The notes beneath the pieces were generated by a model. That model was not told the DNA's origin. It did not search any database and saw only the letters and a program-made list of their open reading frames with translations. This document shows positions 1 to 5,711 of a stretch of 6,212 bases of DNA, piece after piece. This DNA is from JACQFK01 sp964604905 (GTDB lineage Bacteria; Planctomycetota; MHYJ01; JACPRB01), in NCBI GenBank assembly GCA_964604905.1, contig CAZSCC010000259.1, positions 1 to 6,212 of the forward strand, in the 5' to 3' direction. Position 1 is the stretch's first letter; each line of letters starts with the position of its first letter. Made by a program: the position numbers and the translations under genes.

Positions 1-2
1 GC

Positions 3-959
3 CGCTTCGAGCTCAAGGGCCCGAGTCCCCTCGGGCGGCGGCTGGACGCGTGGATCGGCCTCAAGATCCCCGTCTATTTCCTCAACCCTCGGCGGACCCA
101 CTTCGATCTCGGTCTGGGAGTGGGCCAGACCGTCGGTCCGGACGGCCATCTGGGGCTCTCCGTCGGGATCCTCCCGGAGTACTTCAACAAGAACTACCTG
201 GCCGACGGCGTGGACACGAGCGGGAACGGGAACATCTCCTCCGACGAGCGGATCTACGAGGACGGGGTCTACCGCGAGTTCGATCTCCAGCTGCAGTACC
301 GCCATCGCCTCGTGGACCGCACCGCGCAGCAACCGTTCGGCCTGGAAGGCGCGGTCGCGGCGGGATACCGGATGCGGACCTACGCCGCTCCGTTCGACGG
401 CCGCGACGAGACGGCCCCTTCCGTCCGCGCGGGCCTCGACGCCTCCTACGCCTTCCGGAACGGCGCCGCCAAGGGGAGCGGCTGGGTCCTCAAGGGAGGC
501 GTCTTCTACAAAAACGAGACGGTGGACGGTCCCACCGAAACGGAGGTCGTCCTCCTGGACGAGACGTTCTTCGGCGTGGACTTCAGCGGGGACGGCGACA
601 CCACCGATGCCAATGCCCGATCGCTCCAGGCCGTGGACCGGACGCGGACGGAACAGCGTTTCGGGGTCACGCTCGGCGCTTCGATCGGTCCCGACATCGA
701 CCTGGGAGTGGAGTACTCCCGCCTCCTGAAGGACTTCGACTCCGGCAACCGACTCGACGTCTCCCACAGCGGGCGCAACGACACGCGCGACGATTTCGGC
801 ATGTTCCTGAAGTACGGCTTCAGCAAAGGCTGGGACGTGAAGCTCGGATACGAGTGGCGCCGCCAGTTCACCGACCGTCCCGACGACCCGGGTTCCCTCG
901 GCGAGACCACCGACTACAAGAGGAACATCTACTATCTGTCGCTCCACTATCGATTCTAA
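3..959 (+). CDS. Outer-membrane beta-barrel protein, 5' truncated by window edge
   Basis: The open frame enters from the left edge and ends at TAA 957-959, giving 318 visible residues; the true start lies upstream, so the GTG at 120 is only an internal valine. The protein reads as alternating polar/hydrophobic strands broken by acidic loops (for example FDLQLQYRHRL, SVRAGLDASYAFR, RFGVTLGASIG, WDVKLGYEWRRQF) and ends in YLSLHYRF. A terminal aromatic residue after an amphipathic strand is the usual BAM-recognised beta-signal, so an integral outer-membrane location is likely. Two loops look like calcium sites: DTSGNGNISSDE (bases 213-248) matches a canonical 12-residue EF-hand loop, and DFSGDGDTTDAN (579-614) is a weaker version. 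No specific family or substrate is recognised; porin, adhesin or structural barrel are all possible. A hairpin downstream and a 305-base gap separate it from the sigma-factor genes, so it is probably a separate transcript. Confidence 0.82.
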   Translation, partial: RFELKGPSPLGRRLDAWIGLKIPVYFLNPRRTHFDLGLGVGQTVGPDGHLGLSVGILPEYFNKNYLADGVDTSGNGNISSDERIYEDGVYREFDLQLQYRHRLVDRTAQQPFGLEGAVAAGYRMRTYAAPFDGRDETAPSVRAGLDASYAFRNGAAKGSGWVLKGGVFYKNETVDGPTETEVVLLDETFFGVDFSGDGDTTDANARSLQAVDRTRTEQRFGVTLGASIGPDIDLGVEYSRLLKDFDSGNRLDVSHSGRNDTRDDFGMFLKYGFSKGWDVKLGYEWRRQFTDRPDDPGSLGETTDYKRNIYYLSLHYRF

Positions 960-979
960 GTGTGCCCAACTTGAAACGC

Positions 980-1090
980 GAGCATGGATTTCACCACAAA
1001 GGCACAAAGCCCACAAAGAAGACTTATTCTCTTTTCCGTACAGAGGATCTTCTTGGTGTTCTTTGTGCCTTTGTGGTGAGAAACGTGCTC
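980..1090. repeat. Long imperfect palindrome, CACAAAG-type intergenic repeat
   Basis: Bases 980-1022 pair with 1048-1090 in a single register. By hand, 36 of 43 positions are Watson-Crick and two more would be G-U in RNA; the loop is 25 bases (1023-1047). The core 991-1009 is a perfect 19-base match to the reverse complement of 1061-1079. The left arm holds three CACAAAG units (995-1001, 1003-1009, 1012-1018). The element is visibly richer in A+T than its surroundings and holds no gene. Palindromic 'CACAAAGGCACAAAG'-like intergenic repeats recur in many bacterial genomes, and I infer that this is a copy of such a dispersed element. It could be a non-autonomous mobile element or a structured RNA; in the transcript of the upstream gene it would fold into a long hairpin. 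Confidence 0.85.
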
Positions 1091-1130
1091 ATGAATCCAC
1101 CTGGACTTGCTTAGACCCCTCCCTATCGCG

Positions 1131-1166
1131 AAGGCCCCCTGCCTCCAAGTGAGGGTGGGGGCCTTT
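1131..1166 (+). terminator. Possible rho-independent terminator for the barrel gene
   Basis: AAGGCCCCC (1131-1139) pairs perfectly with GGGGGCCTT (1157-1165). Beyond a two-base internal loop, CCTC (1142-1145) pairs with GAGG (1151-1154), leaving a five-base loop. The 3' side has only three consecutive T residues (1164-1166) before GCTG, so the U-tract is poor. It lies between two plus-strand units, which fits a terminator, but it could equally be a structured element belonging to the repeat-rich intergenic region. Confidence 0.45.
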
Positions 1167-1260
1167 GCTGTAGGAAGGGTTCATCACGGTTTAAGGTGCC
1201 CGACTTTAGGCTGCTGGATATTCGTAAAGCCGCGTGACGATCCGCGAACTCCCCGTCCTT

Positions 1261-1269
1261 TGGTATGCT
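1261..1269 (+). promoter_or_regulatory. Possible extended -10 promoter of the sigma-factor operon
   Basis: TG-G-TATGCT reads as an extended -10 element (TGn plus a 4/6 match to TATAAT). No convincing -35 hexamer lies 16-18 bases upstream. Transcription from it would begin near 1275-1277, at an in-frame GTG (1277), which suggests a leaderless message. The motif overlaps the ATG at 1265, so promoter and long start cannot both be used. The rest of the interval 1167-1260 shows nothing else I can support. Confidence 0.3.
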
Positions 1270-1807
1270 TGAAACCGTGGTCGAACCGTCCGGGACCGGA
1301 AACGAGAAGGCGCTCCTCGCGGAGTGGGCGCGGGGCAACCGCGCCGCGGGGGAAGCCCTGCTCCAGCTCGTCCTCCCCGGCCTCTACGGCCTCTGTCTCC
1401 GCATCCTCAAGCGCGAGGCCGATGCCGAGGAAGCAGCCCAGGAGACCCTGGCGCGCCTCTGCGCCCGCGTCGGGAAGGAAGGGGAGCCCGAGGATGTCCG
1501 GAAGTGGGTGGCAACCGTGGCGATGAACCTCTGCTTCGATCGGCGCCGTTTGCGCGCCCGCGAGGTCCTGGTCGAGCCGGGGACCGAGACGGGCTTGGTG
1601 GGCGATCCGCTCGACGGCGCGGACGTGGAGACCCTCCGCGAGAGGATCCGCGAGCTTCCCGAGCGCTACCAGATCGTCCTCCACCACCACTTCGTGCTTG
1701 ACCTCAAGCCGCGCCAGATCGCCGAGGCGCTGGGCCTTCCCGCCGGCGCCACCCGCATGCTGCTCCACCGCGCGATCGCCGCGCTCCGGAAGAAGGTGCA
1801 GGAATGA
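1265..1807 (+). CDS. ECF-family RNA polymerase sigma factor (sigma-70 type)
   Basis: This 180-residue protein has the compact two-domain build of extracytoplasmic-function sigma factors, which redirect RNA polymerase to a small regulon. Residues about 20-90 form sigma region 2: DAEEAAQETLARLCARV corresponds to the usual DAEDxxQExF helix and WVATVAMNLCFDRRR to the WLxxIAxNxxxDxxR -10-binding helix. Residues about 125-178 form region 4, with LPERYQIVLHHHF followed by the helix-turn-helix PRQIAEALGLPAGATRMLLHRA that reads the -35 element. Region 3 is absent, as is normal for the class. The stop overlaps the anti-sigma start (ATGA), the standard arrangement for a sigma and its inhibitor. The start is uncertain: ATG 1265 has no Shine-Dalgarno site, and GTG 1277 would suit a leaderless transcript from the -10-like motif. 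The exact ECF group cannot be assigned by eye. Confidence 0.92.
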   Translation: MLETVVEPSGTGNEKALLAEWARGNRAAGEALLQLVLPGLYGLCLRILKREADAEEAAQETLARLCARVGKEGEPEDVRKWVATVAMNLCFDRRRLRAREVLVEPGTETGLVGDPLDGADVETLRERIRELPERYQIVLHHHFVLDLKPRQIAEALGLPAGATRMLLHRAIAALRKKVQE

Positions 1808-2658
1808 GCGGCCACCCCGCGCCCGAGATGGTCTCGGACTCCCTGTACGGCCTCCTCTCCGATGAAGAGGACGCCGTCGTCCATGACCACCTCGACGGGT
1901 GCGCCGAGTGCGCGGTGTTCGCCGGCCGCGTGAAGGTCGAGCGCGCCCGGCTGCGCGAGGCGCTCGCGCCGGAACTCCCGGAGGGCCTCCGGGAGCGCCT
2001 CCTCGCCCGCACCCCCGTACGTGTCCGCCGGGGGCCCGCCGCGTGGTGGCCCGTCGCCGCCGCCGCCGCGGTCTTCTTCGCGGTCGTGGCCGTCCTGCTC
2101 GTGCGGCCGGCCCCGCTCGAAACCGGCTCGCTCTCCGCGCCCAAGACCCGCACCTTCCCGCCCGAGGAGAAGATCGTCGATCCCAGCCCGGAAGCGCTCA
2201 AGTACGCCGTCCTCCTCAAGGCGGCCAGGTTCTCGCTGGCCGACGCGATCCGCAGCGCGCTCCTCGAGGCCGGGGGCGGCGCCGCGATCGATGCGGGGCT
2301 CGAGGACGAGGACGGGACGGTCGTCTACGCGGTCGACGTCGCCAAGGATGACAAGACCGTCGAGATCGGCCTGGACGCGAAGACCGGCGCCCTGGTCGAG
2401 AAGAAGACCGAGGACGACGACCATTCGCGCCTCGCCCGGGCCTTCAAGACCCCGCTGGCGGACCTGATCGAGAACGCCCTCCGCAGCGTCCCGGGCACGG
2501 CGGTCGCCGCCGAGCTCGAGATCGAGAAGGGGAGGGCGGAGGTCCATCTGACGATCGTCTCGGAGGGCCGGGTGCGCTGGGTCGCCTTCGACGCGACGAG
2601 CGGCGCGATCCTCAAGGAGCAGGAGGCGGGGAAGAAGAACAAAGAGGAGAAGCGGTAA
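1804..2658 (+). CDS. Transmembrane zinc-motif anti-sigma factor with two PepSY-like domains
   Basis: The 284-residue product is the likely inhibitor of the sigma factor just upstream (4-nt ATGA overlap, so translation is probably coupled). The N-terminal cytoplasmic part carries H29-x3-C33-x2-C36 (HLDGCAEC), the ZAS-type zinc motif of anti-sigma factors. One membrane helix lies at about residues 80-100 (WWPVAAAAAVFFAVVAVLLV), with arginines before it, placing the C-terminus in the periplasm. That part contains two similar units, about 143-200 and 214-273. Each has an amphipathic helix (SLADAIRSALLEA; PLADLIENALRSV), then strands ending in GLDAKTGALVEKK or AFDATSGAILKEQ. This matches the PepSY pattern of a helix followed by DxxTGxxL. 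PepSY domains are found in periplasmic inhibitor-like and sensor contexts, so I infer that the tandem pair is the signal-sensing part. The ligand is unknown. The zinc and membrane calls are firm; PepSY is by pattern only. Confidence 0.88.
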   Translation: MSGHPAPEMVSDSLYGLLSDEEDAVVHDHLDGCAECAVFAGRVKVERARLREALAPELPEGLRERLLARTPVRVRRGPAAWWPVAAAAAVFFAVVAVLLVRPAPLETGSLSAPKTRTFPPEEKIVDPSPEALKYAVLLKAARFSLADAIRSALLEAGGGAAIDAGLEDEDGTVVYAVDVAKDDKTVEIGLDAKTGALVEKKTEDDDHSRLARAFKTPLADLIENALRSVPGTAVAAELEIEKGRAEVHLTIVSEGRVRWVAFDATSGAILKEQEAGKKNKEEKR

Positions 2659-2659
2659 C

Positions 2660-3403
2660 ATGAAGATTCCCCTGGTCGGACTGGGCATCGCGCTGGCGGT
2701 CTCCCTCCTCTTCAACGTGGTCCTCATGGGCCGCCTCCGGGACGAGGAGGAGATGCGCACCACGCTGCAGACCGCGCCGCGGCCGTCCCGGTCCGAGAGC
2801 CCGATCGAGACCGGCGGCCGCCCCTACTCTTCTTCTCCTGAGCCCCTCCCGACCATCCGCGAGGCCCCCCTCGTGATCCCGGCCGCCTCGTCTTCCAATT
2901 CCAAAGCCGCCGTCCAGGGGACGGCCGCGTCCTCCATCATCCGTAGCGATCCGAAAGTCCAGGAAGTCCTCGACGCCCAGGATTCGTTCAGCGCCTTCTG
3001 GAAGGACCTCGACCGGGTGGTCAAGGCGCGGAGCCGCTTCGACGAGGCCAAGTACGCCCAGACCGTGCTGGCCTCCACGATGGAGTTTCTCGAGCTGGGC
3101 CCGTCCGCGAGGACTCCCTTCTCCCATGCGGCCCAGGCCGCGGCCTCCGCCGCCGCGATGGCGCGGAAGGACTACGACGCGGCCCGCCTGGTGCTCCCCC
3201 CGAAGGACAAGGCGAACCCGACCACCTACGCCGCCTACCAGCAGCAAAAGGACGCGGTCGACGCCCGGTACCAGGCGCAGGTGAAGGCCGCCGTGGAGGG
3301 CCTCAAGGCCCACCTCGACCCGAGCCGCCCGCGCCACGCCGAGTTCGCCTCGAACTCGGAGCGGTGGATCCGCAACCTCATGCCCCGCCCGACGCAACCT
3401 TAG
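2660..3403 (+). CDS. Membrane-anchored periplasmic helical protein of unknown function
   Basis: I do not recognise this 247-residue protein. It begins with a short basic start and one hydrophobic helix (about residues 5-23, LVGLGIALAVSLLFNVVLM) with no clear signal-peptidase site or lipobox, so it is probably anchored in the inner membrane facing the periplasm. A low-complexity Ser/Pro/Arg linker (about 37-92) leads to a helix-rich, Ala- and charge-rich domain (about 95-247) that ends with AHLDPSRPRHAEF and a Trp-containing tail. The last part is loosely reminiscent of periplasmic stress proteins of the CpxP/ZraP kind, but no LTxxQ motif is present and I do not claim homology. ATG 2660 follows the anti-sigma stop by one base, with GAGGAG at 2644-2649 ten bases upstream. 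Its place directly after a sigma/anti-sigma pair suggests a co-regulator or an envelope target of that system. Confidence 0.78.
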   Translation: MKIPLVGLGIALAVSLLFNVVLMGRLRDEEEMRTTLQTAPRPSRSESPIETGGRPYSSSPEPLPTIREAPLVIPAASSSNSKAAVQGTAASSIIRSDPKVQEVLDAQDSFSAFWKDLDRVVKARSRFDEAKYAQTVLASTMEFLELGPSARTPFSHAAQAAASAAAMARKDYDAARLVLPPKDKANPTTYAAYQQQKDAVDARYQAQVKAAVEGLKAHLDPSRPRHAEFASNSERWIRNLMPRPTQP

Positions 3404-3428
3404 AACGGAACCGGAAACCGGAATTGAT

Positions 3429-3434
3429 AAGGAG
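3429..3434 (+). promoter_or_regulatory. Ribosome binding site of the EF-hand gene
   Basis: AAGGAG lies six bases before ATG 3441 and fixes that start. It sits in the 37-base spacer after the previous gene. The spacer also holds a small duplicated motif (AACCGG followed by AAACCGG, about 3406-3420) but no visible promoter or terminator, so co-transcription with the upstream genes is likely. Confidence 0.75.
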
Positions 3435-3440
3435 AAGGAC

Positions 3441-3971
3441 ATGAAGGCCACGATGCTGGCGCTGGCGATCATCTGCGGGACGCTCTCGGCCCAAGACGCG
3501 TCGTCGCCCCAGGAGGCGGCCCTGAAGAAAATAACGGCCGACCTCGCCTCGCTCATCAAGGCCGCCGACGCGGACGGCAACGGGACGCTCAACAAGGTCG
3601 AGTTCCGCGCGTTCGCCCCCGCGGCGCGCAAGGCCGGCGAGGCCGCGCTCAACGCGGCCGACCCGTCGATCGGCCAGAAGAAGACGGCCAAGGACGTGAA
3701 GAAGTACGACGTGAACGCCGACGGCAAGCTTGACGACACGGAGAAGAAGGCCATGGACGAGGCCCTCCGCCTCAAGGACATCAAGGACTTCGACTGGGAC
3801 GGCGACGGCAAGCTCGGCGAGCGCGAGAAGACCGCGATGGGCTGGGCCGAGGAGGGGAAGCTTGACGGCCTCTTCCGGAAGGTCGACACCGACGTGAACG
3901 GCGAGGCCGCCCAGACCGAGATCGCCGCCGGTCTTCCCTCGATCACGGGCATCAAGGTGAAGAAGGTCTAG
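3441..3971 (+). CDS. Secreted EF-hand calcium-binding protein with four loops
   Basis: The 176-residue product starts with a typical signal peptide (about residues 1-17, hydrophobic MLALAIICGTL then SA before QD), implying export by Sec and cleavage after A17. C12 is not in a proper lipobox. Four 12-residue EF-hand loops follow: D43-E54 (DADGNGTLNKVE), D90-E101 (DVNADGKLDDTE), D118-E129 (DWDGDGKLGERE) and D149-E160 (DTDVNGEAAQTE). The first three keep D at position 1, D or N at 3 and 5, G at 6, a hydrophobic residue at 8 and E at 12. The fourth has Ala at position 8 and may bind weakly. Such exported calmodulin-like proteins are calcium buffers or calcium-dependent binding partners in the envelope; no catalytic domain is present. 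The stop is one base before pepM, so the two genes are very likely co-translated. The partner is unknown. Confidence 0.92.
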   Translation: MKATMLALAIICGTLSAQDASSPQEAALKKITADLASLIKAADADGNGTLNKVEFRAFAPAARKAGEAALNAADPSIGQKKTAKDVKKYDVNADGKLDDTEKKAMDEALRLKDIKDFDWDGDGKLGEREKTAMGWAEEGKLDGLFRKVDTDVNGEAAQTEIAAGLPSITGIKVKKV

Positions 3972-3972
3972 C

Positions 3973-4836
3973 ATGGACTCCTGGATCGCGAACAAGGACC
4001 TGCTCGTCGGCGTCGGGGCGCGCGACGCCCTCGAGGCGCGGCTCATCGAGCGCGCGGGCTTCGACTTCGTGTGGTCGAGCAGCCTGGGGGTCTCCGCCTC
4101 CTATGCGGTGCCCGACGCGAGCCTGGTCTCGATGAGCCAGTACCTCCACGCCGCCCGGACCATGCGGGAGGCGGTGGGGATTCCGGTGCTCGCCGATTGC
4201 GACACCGGCTACGGGAACGAGCGGAACGTCGCCTACGCGGTGAAGCTCTTCGAGGAGGCCGGGATCGGCGGCGCCTGCTTCGAGGACAAGAGCTTCCCCA
4301 AAGAGAACAGCCTCCTCCCGGACGGCCGGCAGGACCTGGCCACCCTGGAGGAATTCTCGGTCAAGATCGAAACGGCCGTCGGGACGCGCAAGAGCGCCGG
4401 CTTCGCGGTCGTGGCCCGGGTGGAGGCACTCGTGGCCGGGTGGGGACAGGAGGAGGCGCTCCGCCGCGCGCGCGCCTACGAGGCAGCCGGGGCCGACCTG
4501 ATCCTGATCCACTCGCGTTCCGAGTCCCCCGACGAGATCCTCGAATTCTCCCGGCGCTGGGACGGCGCGGTGCCGCTCGTCCTCGTGCCGACGATCTATC
4601 CCTCGCTCACGGAAAAGAGGATCCGGGCGATGGGCAACGTGAGGATGGTCATCTACGCCAACCAGCCCATGAGGGCCGCGGTCCGCGCCCAGGAGGAGTT
4701 GCTGGCCGAGATCAAGCGGGCCGGGGGCATCCACACGATCGACGACCGGATGGTCCCGCTCGGCCGGATCTTCGAGCTCCAGGACGTGAAGGCCCTGCAG
4801 AGTGCGGAGAAGCGCGCGTGCCGACCTCTCGCATAA
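3973..4836 (+). CDS. pepM: Phosphoenolpyruvate mutase (phosphonopyruvate-forming)
   Basis: PepM rearranges phosphoenolpyruvate to phosphonopyruvate, the carbon-phosphorus bond-forming step that opens nearly all phosphonate biosynthesis. The 287-residue protein is a single-domain member of the isocitrate lyase/PEP mutase superfamily (cytoplasmic TIM-type barrel). It contains the diagnostic gating-loop motif EDK-x5-NS as EDKSFPKENS (residues 104-113). From memory of the Mytilus enzyme, active-site residues line up with a constant offset of ten: W34, D48, D75, D77, E104, K110, N112, L114, R149 and H180. N112 speaks against phosphonopyruvate hydrolase, the closest alternative, and the lack of a lyase KKCGH motif speaks against isocitrate or methylisocitrate lyase. 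ATG 3973 follows the EF-hand gene by one base, with an AGAAGG site at 3961-3966. The next gene overlaps its last 19 bases. No cytidylyltransferase domain is fused, unlike some family members. Confidence 0.93.
   Translation: MDSWIANKDLLVGVGARDALEARLIERAGFDFVWSSSLGVSASYAVPDASLVSMSQYLHAARTMREAVGIPVLADCDTGYGNERNVAYAVKLFEEAGIGGACFEDKSFPKENSLLPDGRQDLATLEEFSVKIETAVGTRKSAGFAVVARVEALVAGWGQEEALRRARAYEAAGADLILIHSRSESPDEILEFSRRWDGAVPLVLVPTIYPSLTEKRIRAMGNVRMVIYANQPMRAAVRAQEELLAEIKRAGGIHTIDDRMVPLGRIFELQDVKALQSAEKRACRPLA
4806..4811 (+). promoter_or_regulatory. Ribosome binding site that sets the GTG start of the dehydrogenase
   Basis: GGAGAA lies inside the end of pepM, six bases before GTG 4818 (counting from 4811). 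This GTG is the first plausible start in frame before the Rossmann strand ISFVGFG, so the site supports a 19-base overlap with pepM rather than any upstream start. Confidence 0.65.
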
Positions 4837-5711
4837 GCTTCGTCGGATTCGGGGAGGTCGCCTCCGCCTTCTCCAAGGCGATCCGGGAGAACGGCGGGGA
4901 GGTGGCGGTCTACGACGTCAACCTGACGCGGCCGGGCGGGTCGGACCGCCTCGAGCGCCGGGTGAAGGCGTCGGGCATCGAGTTCCGTCCGCTGCCGGAG
5001 GCGCTGCGGGGCGCCGACTTCGTGCTCTCCACGGTGCGCTCGCAGACCGCGCCGGCGGCCGCGCGCGAGTGCGCGGCGCATCTCAAGCCCGGTCAGGTCT
5101 TCGTGGACTTCAACTCGACCTCGCCCGCCGTCAAGCGGGAGATCGCGGGGATCATCCGCCCTTCGGGAGCGGATTTCGTCGAGGGCGCGATCCTCGGGGC
5201 CGTCGGGGCGACCGGCGCGGCGACGCCGGCGCTGACGGGCGGCGAGAAGGGACAGGCCGCGGCGACGGAGCTCAGCCGGCTGGGGCTCCGCGTGTCGTAC
5301 TTCTCCGGCGAGCTCGGGCAGGTCTCGCTCTTCAAGATGCTCCGGAGCGTCTTCTCGAAAGGCGTGGAGGCGCTGCTCCTGGAACTCATGGTCGCCGGCC
5401 GCCGGGCGGGGCTCGATGAGCCGCTCTGGGCCGACCTCGTGCGCGACCTCATGACGCGCACTCCCTTCGAGAAGGTGGCCTCGAACTGGATCCAGACCCA
5501 TCCCGGCGCCTCCGCGCGGCGCCATCACGAGATGACCCAGGTGCTCGAGACGCTTCGCGAAATCGGGGTCGACCCGCTGATGACCCGGGCGACCGAGGCG
5601 TTCTTCCGCCGGTCCTGCGAGCTCGGCCTCGCGAAGGCGTTCCCCGAGAAGCCCGGGTCGGTGGCGGCGGTGGTGGAGGCCCTGAACCAACGTCTAGGAG
5701 GACCTCGATGA
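4818..5711 (+). CDS. NAD(P)-dependent dehydrogenase, 6PGDH/beta-hydroxyacid type with DUF1932-like C-terminus
   Basis: The 297-residue protein, read from GTG 4818, opens with a Rossmann nucleotide site: GFGEVASAF (GxGxxA, residues 10-18) and D33 at the end of the second strand (VAVYDVN), which usually favours NAD over NADP. The middle follows the beta-hydroxyacid dehydrogenase plan, with a substrate-loop region EGAILGAVGATGAA (about 122-135) and the catalytic-lysine helix GELGQVSLFK, giving K173. The asparagine usual four residues later is replaced by serine (KMLRS), and the following SKGVEALLLEL resembles DUF1932-type C-terminal domains rather than classical hydroxyisobutyrate dehydrogenases. 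The frame has an open extension upstream to 4071, but that part is pepM read in another frame. The gene is coupled to pepM (19-base overlap) and to the next gene (ATGA overlap). I infer reduction of phosphonopyruvate to phosphonolactate, or of a derived aldehyde; the substrate is not proven. Confidence 0.87.
   Translation: MPTSRISFVGFGEVASAFSKAIRENGGEVAVYDVNLTRPGGSDRLERRVKASGIEFRPLPEALRGADFVLSTVRSQTAPAAARECAAHLKPGQVFVDFNSTSPAVKREIAGIIRPSGADFVEGAILGAVGATGAATPALTGGEKGQAAATELSRLGLRVSYFSGELGQVSLFKMLRSVFSKGVEALLLELMVAGRRAGLDEPLWADLVRDLMTRTPFEKVASNWIQTHPGASARRHHEMTQVLETLREIGVDPLMTRATEAFFRRSCELGLAKAFPEKPGSVAAVVEALNQRLGGPR
5696..5701 (+). promoter_or_regulatory. Strong ribosome binding site of the TagF-like gene
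   Basis: A full AGGAGG lies six bases before ATG 5708, within the last codons of the dehydrogenase. It fixes this start and makes a 4-base ATGA stop/start overlap. Confidence 0.8.

Noticed and set aside
980..1090. CRISPR array or insertion-sequence end from the repeated CACAAAG units.
   Set aside because: The units are 7 bases at 8-9 base spacing within a single hairpin, with no spacers, no transposase and no second end.
50..1114. 354-residue plus-strand open frame over the barrel gene and the repeat.
   Set aside because: It is Arg/Pro-rich, shifted against the barrel frame, and continues through the palindromic repeat; no domain pattern is visible. This is a G+C-rich shadow frame.
1205..1230. 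Small inverted repeat CTTTA/TAAAG upstream of the sigma gene as an operator.
   Set aside because: Five base pairs separated by 16 bases is expected by chance and is not placed next to a convincing promoter.
1246..1264. GAACT followed by CGTC as an ECF autoregulatory promoter.
   Set aside because: ECF promoters of the GGAAC/CGTC kind need about 16-17 bases between the elements; here the CGTC-like bases are only a few bases away.
1666..3955. Long minus-strand open frames (for example 1666-2763 and 2612-3955).
   Set aside because: They are antisense to genes with clear domains, rich in Arg/Gly/Leu/Ser with no recognisable motif, and arise because G+C-rich codons on one strand give few stops on the other.
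4071..4817. Long upstream extension of the dehydrogenase reading frame.
   Set aside because: The translation is Arg/Gly/Pro-rich low-quality sequence in the shifted frame of pepM, whose own frame is a perfect enzyme. The ribosome site before GTG 4818 and the Rossmann motif directly after it set the real start.
3973..4836. Isocitrate lyase, 2-methylisocitrate lyase or phosphonopyruvate hydrolase as the product.
   Set aside because: The lyase KKCGH signature is missing, and the EDK-x5-NS gating motif with Asn at the mutase position favours PEP mutase over the hydrolase.
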